A stretch of 64,000 nucleotides of DNA from contig NC_084774.1 of assembly GCF_028858725.1 (NCBI RefSeq), forward strand, positions 8,282,001-8,346,000. Direction: 5' to 3'. This stretch comes from Colius striatus (lineage: Eukaryota > Chordata > Aves > Coliiformes > Coliidae). Below, piece after piece: positions 22,620 through 34,700 of this stretch. The first letter of the stretch is position 1, and every line of letters begins with the position of its first letter. The translations under genes and the position numbers were made by a program. The notes below the pieces were generated by a model. It saw only the letters and a program-made list of their open reading frames with translations, did not search any database and was not told the origin of the DNA.

Positions 22620-23060
22620 GGGCCCGGAGCAATCTGTTCAGATACAAGTGGGTGGTAAATTAATGGAAACGGGAGAACAACTCCCCTGTAGCTCCCAAGC
22701 AGGGCGTTATCAGCCAGCAGAGCTCTGCTGAGCCGCGGAGAAGGCTGGAGCCCTCCGTGCCATTTCATCGCTGCTGCTTTGCGTCGGATTTCCCAGGAGC
22801 CCTGGAGCCTCGGCCTCATTAATTATGCAAATGAAAAGGTGCTGCCAGCGCACCACCCCTAGGTAGGATCCCCGTGACTGAAGTTGGACTGGGAAGGGCG
22901 GCCGCTCGCCCTGCGTTTGGGCAGGGAGGGTCCGGAGCACATCAGGCAGGATGGATGTTTGCAATAATTATCCAGTCATCCCCTTCAAGTGTACTGCAGC
23001 CATAGCAACAGACAGATGTTCTGTCCCAGCCAGAGTCCGCAGCGAGCTGGGGAGAGAAGC
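22620..23060. promoter_or_regulatory. Candidate distal enhancer: POU octamer and homeodomain sites
   Basis: An A/T-rich island in GC-rich surroundings contains ATTAATTATGCAAATGAAAA at 22817-22836, which joins a homeodomain TTAATTA to a perfect octamer ATGCAAAT (22825-22832). About 130 bp downstream is GCAATAATTATCC, then an X-box half site CCATAGCAAC (23000-23009) and an E-box CAGATG. This density is typical of conserved vertebrate enhancers, but conservation was not tested. Confidence 0.4.
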
Positions 23061-24736
23061 ACAAAAATTAACCCGTTCAGCCCCAGGACGACACAGAATC
23101 CGCTTGATTCTGGGGCCAGACCAGACCTCAACAGCCCCGAGACAATTCTAGGAAACCTGGCAAAGAGCCAACCACACACCTCCCAGACAAAACCAACAGA
23201 AATTGCCCCAGTGCTCACTCAGCCACTGCCTGGCACAGAAAGTCAAAAGAAAGCATCAGCATCCTGCAGGCTGCTGGGTCAGTTCTGCCCAGGGCCAGGT
23301 GCCTCTTGTCCCCCCACGGGAACGTTGCCCGGGGTGATGCTGCAGGTGAGGCTCCAGCTCTGGTGGTAACCAGGAGCCTTTGGAGACAGATGGCACCAGG
23401 GAACCTGTTCAGGGACTGCCATGAGCAACACAGGCACCCACAGCTCAGCACCCACACAGCAGCCAGGGCACCCGGCCAGGCAGGGAAGGGGAAGGGTGAG
23501 ACACATGGATGAGTGTCCACTGAGTTAATAGCTGTGTCAAAGTGCTTCAAGTATTAGGAGACCAAAGAATAGCCAGCATTTCCTTATCCTGCTGCTAGAT
23601 GGGTTTCCAGGATTCAGCCCAAGTGTATTAGATCCCAGCCACACATATTGTCCCACCAGCACACTGCAAATTTAAACCCAGCTTCTCCTGAGGCCCTGGT
23701 GAGCACGCAGCCCTCCCCAGGCACAAGGTCTCTGCTTCCTCCTCTCTTCCCCACCAGCCAGCAATGCCTTTAAGCACTAGCATCTAAATGTTTTAAGCTA
23801 AGGGCCAGACTCCCACCTCACACTTCCCTTCTGAAAGGAGCAGAGTTACCCTCATGGGCCAGGACTTGCCTCTCCTTCCCGTGCCAGCTGTGCCCAGAGG
23901 TCCCACACGGGCAGTGGGGAGTCCTCAGAGCCCAGAGCAATCCCCCAACCTCCCATGGGCAGCTCATGGGAAAGCCCTGTCCAGATGTTTGCAGATGCAG
24001 ATGCTGCTGGACTGCACCCATGGTGAGGATTTCAAAGGAGGACCATGGGACTGGGGGACGACAGCCCCAGCAGATGTGCCTGGAGGGACAGATTACACCT
24101 GGAGCAAAGGAGATGCCTCTCCTCTCGACGGGTGAGCAAGGCAACCCACTGCCCTGCACAAAAGCACAAGTGTGAGAGGTCACAGGAACACAGTTTCACT
24201 TCCCAAACTGTTAAGCCTATTTTTGGTTCACATTACTTCCCTTCTCATCCTCTGCCACACTGACAATGAGAGCTCCAGCTCACAGAGGGCACCCCGTGTC
24301 CTCCAGCCTTGCCTGGCCACAGCCTGTTAGCACAGCCCAGCCTGGAATCTGGGCTTGCCTGGATGGGGTTTTTTTTCCCCTTCTTTCTCCTGAAGAAAAA
24401 AAAGCAGAGAAGGGTAAATCTGCTGATCTTGAAACTGAGGGAGATGTGGCATCATGTGCAGTCACAGAGGATGTGGGCAGGTGCCATCAGCCTTCCCCAC
24501 GCAGCTCTGGAAATGTAGCTGAGCCCTGCTCTGCAGCTCCCCGGCTGTTCCCATCCTGCTCCCACACAGCCCTGGCAGCTGCTGGGTATTTCGGGCCCCT
24601 GCTGCGCTCCCCCAGGGCTTTTCCCCCCAGAGCATCACTTGGGCAGCCACGCAGTTTGGTGCCCAGCCCTCTGAAATCACGCTGGAGGCAGAATAAGAAG
24701 GTGGGGAAATGTCTATTACTAATTTCCACAGATGCC

Positions 24737-24913
24737 CATTGACCCTGTGGCTCAGTTCCTCTGCTGGGCCAGTCCCAGGCCTCTCCTGAGCAGAACATTG
24801 ACCCTGTAGCTCAGCTCCTCTGCTGGGCCAGTCCCAGGCCTCTCCTGAGCAGAACATTGACCCTGTGGCTCAGCTCCTCTGCTGGGCCAGTCTCCAGCCT
24901 CTCCTGAGCAGAA
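24737..24913. repeat. 3 x 59-bp tandem repeat
   Basis: Three copies with a 59-bp period start at 24737, 24796 and 24855, each opening CATTGACCCTGT and ending CTCCTGAGCAGAA. Divergence is low (a few substitutions), so the duplication looks fairly recent. Confidence 0.92.
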
Positions 24914-24919
24914 GCCACA

Positions 24920-27900
24920 GCAAACGATGGGGTTTGGAGCTGTGACACAGACAGAAATCCAACAGGCTCCAGAAGGAATTCACACTCTTTGTTGACTGCC
25001 CGTAGCTGCTTTGACTTGTTATCTGACCTGGATCTAAATTAGGTTTTGATTAAAGTCAAGAATAATTTTACTTGGAAAAAATCGCATTGTTTAGGTTGAA
25101 AATTAGCAAAAACTACAGAAGAATTACAACTGATTCCTCCCTCTGGGGACAGAGACCCCAAAGGAATCTCAGATGGTGCCCTGTCCCCTCTGGGCCATGT
25201 CACTCACCCTGACCAAGCTCTGTTTCTGCAGTGCTCGGGTTCTCTCCCTAGTTCTCCTCTGAGATCCCTCCTCTAGAGACTGAGGGCCCCAGCACCTTCT
25301 CATCTCAAACTGGAGTTTATACATAGTCCATTTATTCCTCCTTGTTCTTGTGCCAAGGTGCTGCTGGGGCTTTAGTCCATGTCCCTCCCTGCTGTCTACC
25401 TCTCGACCATCCACAAATGCATCTTCTCTCAGCACTCATTTAGCTGAAGTATCTCTGTGACACCCTCTCCCTTCTCCTGAACAACACAGCAAACTCTCTG
25501 CACCAGACTCAGGCTGAATTCTCTCAATATGGCTCACCAGAGCCAGGCAGCAGTCTGGAGCTTCACTACAGCTTCTCTACTTCTCTGTACCTCTCTCAGA
25601 ATGACTCTCCCAAGACAACTTGGGATCATTCTCCTTTTTCTGACTGCATCCCGTTGGTGGGTTGCATCTGGCACCAACAGCTTCTTATTGTCACACATGG
25701 AGGGTTGAGGCAGCGACACACACAGGTACCACTGGCTGTCTGGCTTTGAATGACTGAAGTTACAGAGCCAAACACTCATCCTCAGTGATCCCACAGGTAG
25801 CTTGACATTCCTCTATCCTTTCCCTGGGAAACACTCCCAGCTGCCAGCAGCAGTGATGGGCATTGACCCCTGAGCTCAGTTTCACTGCTTGGTACCAGGC
25901 TACTGATGGTTCAGTTCCCCCTATACCCTCCCTGCTCTCAGCCCCTCTCATCCCACCCATTAGCACTTAGGGGTAATTGGTAAATGGTTCCAGTTTGGGT
26001 GCTACTCAAGTGTGCATCCAGATGCCACCCAACAGGACCAGCACAGCCAGGGACACAGCAGGGCACCTGCTGGCACAGCACCTTCTCCAGCTGTGGTCCA
26101 TGGGGCTCTTGCTGCTGTCCTGCCACACACAGCTTTTCCTGTGGCATTTGGCTGCCCTCCTTCCCAGCTGATAAACTGCATTTCAAACAGCTTTGAGGAG
26201 AAGGGCACTTTCCAGTTATCATTTTCACACATAAGCTGTAAACTCAACTGTGGGAGTGTCTGAGGTGAGTGCTGAGACATGTCCACTGCTGGCACCCCAC
26301 CAGCCAGCAGCCACCTCAGGGAGGACCAGAGGGTCCCTGGCCCAGCCTACCAGGCCGGTGGGGGTCACCCATCCCACCACCCTGCCCCACTGAGGCACGA
26401 GCCAGGCTCTGGCAGAAGAGGCTGGGAGCTGAGGCTGAGGGCTGGAGGTGCTGCTCGTGCTGAGCACTGTGGGAAAGGCAGGAACTGCAGGAACATGGTG
26501 GAGCTGCCCCTGTCCTCAGAAGTATCTGACACTTCAAAGAGAGGCCAAGTGCCACAGCCAAATAACTGGGGAAGGAAATATCCCGAGAGGAAGCATTGCT
26601 CTCACTGCTGACCATCAGCTGTAGCCTCACCCCTAACACACAAGTGCTTATCTCACCCTCCTCTTTCTTAAATCTCTGTCTGCCCAGGTGTTTCTCCTCT
26701 CAATGGACACCTGGTCCTTTTGCATACACACTCTCTGGGCTGATCAATTCCACCAGTTAGCTATCAGATGGGTAAAAATGATCTCATTTTATCAGTCTAA
26801 TGGCCCATACAGCTGTCAATCATCCTCTTTTCTTGCACCTTGACAAGGGACCTCCATACACACACACACCCCCCCATGTACCTTTCCTGATACTCACTAT
26901 GCTACAGAGGCCCTGCAGATCTCCCTCTTCACTTCACCTCTCAGCTAAGCTGCCCTGATACTGCCAATTAGGTATTTTCTAGATATTATGTTCTGTGCTT
27001 CCTGATTTCCTTGCTTTTGTGTGTGTTAGAGAATAATCTCAAGTCAATAGAAATGACCAGAGTCTGGGGTACTCCTGCCTGAAGAAATGTCATGAAGAGA
27101 ACTAATGTCTGGTTTGTATTTGTTGGAAGTTACTAACAGCTTTTATTTATCTACTGTAAATAGCAACAGGCCTGGAACTGCCATGTGTTCATCTATGAAG
27201 AGCAGCCAGGCTGTGCTGACCCCCACCCAGGATCTGTCATCCAGGACTGGTGGTTTAAAGACCAGTGCCACCAAACACTTCCACTTCTTTTCCCCTCTAT
27301 CTTTAAGGACAAGAGTGTCCTCAACACTATGCAGTGTCCTTTTCCTCTCTTCCTCACCCACCATCTCCTGCCATGCAGCTCTGCTCCAGTGCTGAGCACT
27401 TCACTGGCTCTCCTGGACACCAACTGCCACCACAGCTCCAGCAAAGCCTATGCACAGAGTTCTTGTAGGAAGTCCCACCCAACCCTGTGGGCATCCCAGT
27501 GGCAGCTGGCTCTGGACACCAAGCTCAGCTGGTCATTGCTTCACTGTGCAGACAGGATGCCCATGTGCTGTAGCCAAGAGCTGTGCCTGACTTCACCTGC
27601 AGTCTTTGTGAGGAAGTTGCCCACTGTGTCCCAGCTGTGAGAATATCCTTCTCCTTTCCACCATTCCCATCTCTCTAACTGCTCCTGGCAGCAGTTCCCC
27701 GAGAAAGCTGAGCTTCCATGGCTGACTGAGGCTTGGAAGGATGTCCATGTTCTTTTCAGTGGTCAGCAAAAACACTGCAGTGCACTAGCAAGTTCCCCAA
27801 GATGGGGAAGACCTTCTACACTCCACAAGTCCCCTTACAACGGCGTTCTGCCAGGCACAGTGCAAACTGGATGGTGACACTGGGAACTCTTTGAGAGGTG

Positions 27901-28300
27901 CCCAAATATCCAGTGGGTAGAGAAAGTCAATGTCATTTACAATGGCACTCCCTAATTGCACTGCACTCCCTCTGCATGGCTTACCCATGGCTTGGCTCCT
28001 GCAGTACTCAGTTCCCACCTCAGGATCTGTTGGATGGGCACACTGTGGCTGGCACAGGACAAGTGGATAAAATGGCTCACAGCTTTCCCTCCAGTCCCAC
28101 AGCTGCCTGTGCACTGGCTCTGCTGCCACCGCGCCCTGCACCTCCAGCACCAGCCTCTGACAACTCTCTGACACATCAAATTCCTCTTCCAGGTTCCCAC
28201 AGGCTCTCAGCTCCTGCTTCTACATCCTCAGGCCAGCCTTAGTGCTGCTGGCAACGCGGGCAGCCCTCGGCACACACCGCTGCCTCCCCCCAGCCGGCAT
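24920..28300. other. A/T-richer intergenic block of unknown origin
   Basis: Base composition drops in GC relative to both flanks, and CpG is rare. I see no exon. The best open frame (27185-27640, +, about 150 codons, non-ATG start) has no recognisable domain. Terminal repeats, target-site duplications and retroviral motifs were not found, so a transposon origin is possible but unproven. Confidence 0.4.
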
Positions 28301-28311
28301 GGGGAAGCGCG

Positions 28312-28822
28312 TGGCACTGCTGGGTGGGCACGGAGCACATGCCTGGCACTGATGGAAATACCAGGAGCACACATATGGCAGTGATTGACAGATTGGGAGC
28401 ACACATGGCACTGATGGCACCGATGGACAGACTGGGACCATATGCGTGGCACCCATGGACAGAGAAGGAGTGCACATGGGGCACTACTGGGTGAGCACAG
28501 AGCACATACCTGGCACTGATGGACAGGGAGCACTCACATGGCACCCATGGACAGACCAGGACCACATGTGTGGCACTGCCATCTGGGCATGGAGCACACA
28601 CGCAGCACTGAGACACAGGCTTGGAACACACGTGTAGCACCAATGGACAAGCTGGGAGCACATGTGTGGCATTGCCAGACCAGAAGCACACGTGTGGCAC
28701 TGCTGGGTGGGCAAGCACAGACATGGCACTGACAGACACGGAGCACACGCCTGCTGCCCGTGGACAGCCTGGGAGCACACGTGTGCCACCGCCAGGAACA
28801 CGGCACATGCGTGTGACTGCTG
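28312..28822. repeat. Diverged ~32-bp minisatellite, about 16 units, with E-boxes
   Basis: Units open with a variant of GGCACTGATGGACAG and close with GGGAGCACACATGT-like sequence; length varies from about 28 to 41 bp, most near 32. Units are strongly diverged. CACGTG palindromes occur in three units (28629-28634, 28689-28694, 28778-28783). The array lies just upstream of the NOL4L CpG island. The minus-strand frames reading repeated Cys-rich peptides are by-products. Confidence 0.85.
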
Positions 28823-28849
28823 AGGAGCCACAGAGTCACAGCTGCGGGC

Positions 28850-31770
28850 TGGGACCCGCGGCCCCTTCGCGCCCCCCCGGGCCAGCTGTGACCGCCCCCG
28901 CCCCCACCCCCCGAGACCCTCCCGGAGGCGGAGGAGCGGCCCGGTGGAGCCCACCCCCCCCTTTCGTCCCCGCAGCGGCGGGGTTGGGTCGGGCCGCGGG
29001 ACAGCTGCCCGGCCGCTGCCGCGGGGATGCTCCGCCGGCTCCTGCCCGGGGAAGAGCCGCGGAGGGCGGGGGCGGCCGCAGGGCAGCGGAGAGAGAGGCA
29101 CCGGAGCCGGGGTCCGGCCTTTGTCTCCCTCTCCGGGGCTACGAGGATGGCGGTTGCCCCGGGGCCGTGTCTCGGCTGCGGCTCTCCCGGTCCTATGGGA
29201 CAAGCCTCAAGCCGTTATGGACAATCCCGGCCGAGGGCGCTGCGGGGCGATCCCGCCCCGGTCCCGCTCGTTGCAGGCCGTTCCGGACCCCGCCGCTGCC
29301 GCTGCCCCCGCGGCTCCTCCCCGGCTCTGCGGCGGCTCGGCAGGTGCCCGCCTCCGCCCCCGCCGGCCCGTCCCGCCGCACACGTGCGCCCGCGCCCCGC
29401 CGGCCCTTTGTCTGGGACCGGCACCTGGACCCGAGCCCCCCGACACCTCCCTACGGCTCTGCTCGGTTCCTCCCTCCCCTCCGCCCCGCTCGCCGGCCCC
29501 CGTCCGGGCCCGGGGAGCGGGGAGGAGGGGAGCGGGGGGGCCGACCAGAGCCGGGGGAGCGCATCCCACCGGCGGCACTGCGGGGAGCGGTGGGCGGCGG
29601 AGCGCCGGGGCGGAGGGGGAGCGGCGGTCCCGGGGCGGGCCGGCCGGGGGAGGAGGTGGGGAGGGGGGGGGCCCGTCGTCGTCGTCGCGGCCGCTCTAAC
29701 AGGTGGGATCCCGCTGAGAGGAGGAGGCGGCCGGAGGGGGGCGGAGGAGGCAGGGACGGGCGGGCGGGCGGGCGGAGGGAGGGAGGGAGGGGGACGAGCC
29801 GGAGCCGCCTGTGATCCTGTGACAGGAGCGGCTGCTGCTGCTGCTGGCGCCGCCGGTGCCTCCCTCCACCCGGCTCGCCGGGTCGCTGTCCGAGCCCCGG
29901 CGCTCCCCCTTTGCCTCGGACACCCGCCCCCCCCCTCCGCCCCCTCCCCGCTTCCATCCCGGCCGTCGCCCCCGCAGACCGTCCCGGGCCGCGCCGCGCC
30001 GAGCGCCGGCCGGGGCTCGCCGCGCCGCCCCGGCTGCCCCTCCGCCCGCTCCGGGACAGGGCGCGGGGCCGGGCGCTGCCGCCGCCGCCGCTGCCGCCGC
30101 CGCTGCCGCCGCCGCCGCCGCCGGCCGGGCGATGCCGAAGCCGCCGCTGCTGCTGCGGGGGAGCCGCCCCGGGGACAGCGAGCTGGGGCGGCAGTTCCGG
30201 GACTGGTGCCTGCGCACCTACGGGGACTCGGCCAAAACCAAGACTGTGACCCGGAGCAAGTACCAGCGCATCGCCGAGGTGCTGCAAGGGGGATCCGGCT
30301 CCGGCGGCGGCTCCGGCGGGGGGGAGAAAGGCAAGTTCCAGTTCTGGGTCCGGTCCAAGGGCTTCCGCCTGGGAAACGGCACCAGGGAGGCGACGAAGAT
30401 GGGTCAAGTGGTGGTATATGTGCCGGTGAAAACGGGAACGGTTAGTGCGCTCCGTGCCCCGGGGGCTCTGTGTCTGTCTGTCTGCCTGCCTGTCCGTGTC
30501 TGTCTGTCCTCCCCGGGGGTGCGGGCGGGAGGGGGGAGGGTTGCCCGGGGCGGGGGCGGGCACCTCCGGGGCCCCTTGTCCCCGCCACCGCCACGGCCAC
30601 CGCCGCGCCGGCCCTGTCCCGTCAGCACCGGGCGGCGCAGCCCCGCCGCGCCGCCGGCCGCCGGGAGCGCGCATGCCCCATGCGGGGCGCGACGCTGGCC
30701 CCGGCCGCTCCCGCAGCCCCCGCCGCTCCCGGGGCAGCCGCCGCGCCCCCGCCGCCCCGACCCGCCCGGGGATGCGGATGAGGAGAGGCACCCGCCCGGA
30801 GCCTCGCACCTTCCGCCGCCCCCCCCCCCTCCCCCGCCCCCCCCATCCCCGTCCCCGTCCCATCCGGTGCGGGCGCGGCGGGGCGTGGGGGCGGCGGTGC
30901 CCCGTGGCCGCCGCCGTTGCACCTGCCCCCGCGGGGGAGGGGGGGCCGCGTCGCCGCCCGGTGCGGGCCCCGCTGCCCCCCCGCCCCGTCCGATCACGTT
31001 CGCCCGGCATTTCCCATCCGCCCCACGGCCGGGGACAGGTCCGCAGTCAAGGGCAGAGAGCGGCGGGGAGGGGGCGCCGGCACCCCCCGCCCTCGCCGCC
31101 GCGCCCTGCCCGCCCGGCCGCCGCGCGGAGCGGGTGCGGAGCGGAGCGGGGCTCGCCCGGCCCGCTGCGGCTCGCCCGGCCCCGGCGTCCCGCGGCGCTG
31201 CCCGCCCCGGCGCGGCCGCTGCAGCCGGTGCCTCGGGGGGTGCGGGCATCGGCAGAGCCCGGATTAGGGCAGCCCCCCCCCCACCCGCGCCTGCCAGCGG
31301 GCCGCCGTCCCGGGAAACTCCCCCGCCGGAGCCTCATTGTTCGGCGCCCCGCCGGGCCGGCGGCGCGGGGCGCACCGGCCGCCTCCCTCCCTCCTTCCCT
31401 CCGTCCCTCCCTCCCTCCCTGCCTGCTGCCTGCCTGCTGCCTGCCGCCCGCCTCCCCGCCCCGCCGCCGCCCGGGGCTGCCCCGCCGCCCCATTGTTCCC
31501 GTCCCGAGCGCGCTCCGCTCCCCGCCGCGGAGGGAAACGCGCAACTTTGGCGGCCCCGGCCCTGCGCGCAGGGTGCGCCCGGCGCGGCCGCGCTGCCCCG
31601 GCCCCGCTGCCCCTGCTGCCGGGGCGGGGGGGGACGGTCCCGCCGCCCCTCCGGGCCCCGCTCCGGGCCGCCGGCCGCAGAAGGGCTCCGGGAGGGATGG
31701 GTTTTTTATTCTTTTTGACCCCCCCTCCCCGTCCCTCCCCTCCGCTCCCGCCGCTGCTGCTGCTGCCGCG
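28850..31770 (+). promoter_or_regulatory. NOL4L: NOL4L CpG-island promoter and 5' leader
   Basis: About 2.9 kb of very GC- and CpG-rich DNA surrounds NOL4L exon 1, with no TATA box. It holds a G-run tract on the + strand at 29757-29793, GCC and GCT triplet runs (29831-29847, 30075-30122) and a pyrimidine-rich CCTCCCT tract at about 31380-31445. The transcription start probably lies in 29.6-30.0 kb, but cannot be pinned down. Confidence 0.7.
30132..30440 (+). CDS. NOL4L: NOL4L coding exon 1
   Basis: Encodes residues 1-103 (309 nt, ends in phase 0; donor GTTAGT). The ATG at 30132 is the first in-frame ATG, with G at -3. The frame is open upstream to about 29856 with no other ATG; that leader would read 16 Ala codons (30075-30122), so I treat it as untranslated. 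Residues 53-64 form a Gly/Ser linker. Some family members start closer to the [10 protein letters not shown] block, so the first roughly 18 residues are less certain. Confidence 0.9.
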
Positions 31771-34700
31771 GCTCTGAAGGGTGCAGTGTTTTCTGTGCAC
31801 ACAGACTCCAGCATTGATGTGGCTGGAGGATGCTTCCATTGAGGGCAGCCCATCTGTGGCAAATGCTTCTAAACGCACTATTTACCTCCCATCTGGTCTG
31901 CCTTATTATTGGGGGGAGGGGGAAGGGTCATTATTTCTCCCTTTCCCTTCGTGGTGCTCAGAGGCTCCTTTCTTTCTCCCCTTGCAGCCCCCCTCCCCCA
32001 TGCCATGTCCCCAAAAAAAATTCTTTGCCTTTTTTTTTGTTGCTGAGCCCTCTCTGCAGCCTCCCCCTGCCGCTGCCCCCCCTCCACGAGCCCCCGCTGA
32101 GGGGGGGTTAGGAGTGGTACCCCCTTCCCCAGCTCCAGCACTTCCCCCGGGTCCTCTCCATCTAGCCAGCGACTCTATCCCAGATCTTCCAAATGCTGCA
32201 GAGTCATGGTACCCCAGAGAGGCCGAGCCAGACTCCCTCGACCCTGCTGCTAGCTAGACGCCCCCTCCCCTTTGTCCGTGAGGGAGTCCCGAGGGTCAGC
32301 AGCTCAGCGAGGCCGGCGCAAGCCCCGCGTATTCCCAAAGGGCTTCTGCACAGATGAAGTTTCAGCGAGGAGCGTGTCTAGGCCCCCCGCATCTTCCCTG
32401 GCAGAGTCCCTGCAGGCTACAGATAGGAGATATACCCAGGCTCCCGTCAAGCAACAAACAAAAAGCAGGCATGCCCTCGGGGGACAGCTGCGTTTTGCAA
32501 GGGGCAACGCGGCTCATTTCCCAGCGCCCGCCTTGCCCGCGGGACCGTGGGGCTGGGAGCGCCTGAGAGAGCTGCTGGCTGGAGGGAGGACGGGTCCTCG
32601 CCCTCCCCAAAATCCTCCGGCGCCGGGGGCTGCAGAAGTTGCTGCCTCCCAGCCCTTCTGTGCCAGCCCTCCCAGCCCCACCGTGCCCCTCCCTGCCAGG
32701 GATCCCGTGCACCGTTTCAGACGGATGCAGTTGCTGCGTTTTGGTTCTGCCTGAAGTGGCTCTCAAATTTAGAGGTAACTTGTCAGGGATTTTCCTCAGC
32801 TCCTCGTAATTCGGCGCTCTCCTCATCCTCGGTGTTTTGGGCTGGGTTTGTGGGTGTATTTCATTTCTCTCATGCATGCAGCCAAATAATTCATGAAGCT
32901 GCTACGAGCCTTTTGCTCGACGGCAAAGCGGGATTCTGCTTTAATGCCTCTTCAGCTGCTTTCCCCAAATACTTCTGGAGCGGCATTTCGGTTGTTTTCT
33001 CCTGGCTGTGCTCCTCAGCAGCCCGATACGGCTCGTCCTGCCCGCTCGTCCTTCTCCGAGCACATCAGCCGGAGGAGCCCCGTGCTCGGGACTGTCCCGC
33101 GGCGGGAGGCCGGGCGAAGCCGGCGCAGCTGGGTGCAGCGGGGACGGGGGCGGGGGGTGCATTGCTCGCTCAGCTCTATCTGCAGGTCGCTACAGGAAAT
33201 CCGAGGTACTGGGAGTGAAAGCTACAAGAGAGGTGGTAAAGAGCATGTAGAGGGCAGCAGTGGGGATAAGATCCTTCCTTCTCCTGACAGGGCTGGGGCC
33301 ACTCCTCCTCTGTATAAAAAATATCCCAAACCCCCAAAATAATAACTCCCCAGATGGAACTCGGGAGAGCTGCTCCTTTTGGCTTACACATCCTGAGCTG
33401 GTTTGTGTATTTTCTGCTCATCTGTAGCAAAAACATAATTAACATGTGGTTATTATTTTCTCTCCTGAGTAACTTTCCCTTGCCCTCCTCCAGGCCTCTC
33501 ATCAGAGCAGGCCTAATCAGATTTGGGTGGCTTGAGAGCTGGGACTGTGCACTGAGAAGGGGGCATCTGCCTTAGGTGGTGGTCAGAGCAGATGGTGGTC
33601 TTCTCAAAGAATGCACTGGGAATAGGAACAGCAGCGTGGACGGATGTCTGGCACAGACACTGTTCAGATTTCTTTTTCCCAGATGAATGTCCCAAAGATG
33701 CTGGACATTTAACACATACAACTACAAAACCCCTCGCAGATGAACACACAGGTTTAGCAGTGGAGGACGTTGTGTGACAGCCCCGCTCACGTACGGGCTG
33801 GATGCTGCATCCTTTAGGCCAGGGGCGTGGGGAAAAAAACACGCTTAGGCTGTACCAAGGAGGAGGAGGGTACCTTTGTGTGCTGCTACAGCACAGACAA
33901 TGGATACAGCCCAAAGTGCCAGTGCCCAGATCTGCCCTTCTGAAGGAGGGGTCTAACAGGCACTGAGGTGTGAAAGCCCTCATTATCTGCGGGCTGGACC
34001 GACCCCGGTGCTGGCTGCTCAGCACTCTCCCTTCTCCCCAGCTTTGCTGAGAACTGTGGGAGAATTTGTTCGTGACAAGGTGCTAAGATGCAGTTCATTA
34101 TAATCTCATGTCCCTCTTGTCCTAAGCATTTAGCATCATTTAGACAACGCTTCTCATCCAAAGGCTAAGACGGAGCCGCGGCGCAGGGAAAGGGGCAGCG
34201 CTTGGTGACAGCCGCAGAGGGGTCTGGCTGTGGCGGTGGGGTGCAGGGCAGGAGGAGGGTTCCCCTCACGCCTGGGTTCGGGCACTGGCTGCAGGAGTGG
34301 TTCTGCATGCTCCCTCAGTCCATGCTGCACTTGGCTGTGCGTGATGGGAGCTTGTCACAACTCTGGTGTGACCGGCCTCGCAGGACAGATTTGTGCTGGC
34401 AGGCTGTGGTGCAGGGCTGGGGCAGGCAGTGCCTGGCGTCAGAGCAGCCCTTCAGGGACTGGCGAGGCTCTGCAGTGCTGCCCACATTGGGTTTTGCTTT
34501 CCTGCTCTCTCCCTGTCCCCTGCAGAGCTGACATGAGGCTCTGGGGTCCTTGCAGGCAGTGCTGAGAGGCTGCAGACATTGGTGTGGGTGGCTGCTGTTG
34601 CTGTGCAGGTGCAGGTCACCTGTGCTGCCAGCCCCAGAGCCAGGCTGGGGAAATGATTTCACCATCATGCCTGGGGAAACTGCCCTGAGGAGAGGTACCA

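Noticed and set aside
27185-27640. Open frame of about 150 codons in A/T-richer DNA
   Set aside because: No ATG start, no recognisable domain and no splice partners; kept only as part of the unexplained block.
28239-28839. Minus-strand Cys- and Ser-rich repetitive frames
   Set aside because: Produced by the ~32-bp minisatellite units; no signal of coding selection can be claimed.
29027-31862. Frames of 270-620 codons around NOL4L exon 1
   Set aside because: Only 30132-30440 matches the family; the rest is CpG-island leader and intron sequence read through the donor at 30441.
31781-32257. A 158-codon frame after the NOL4L CpG island
   Set aside because: Lacks family similarity, lies in intron 1 and turns into Pro-rich low-complexity sequence.
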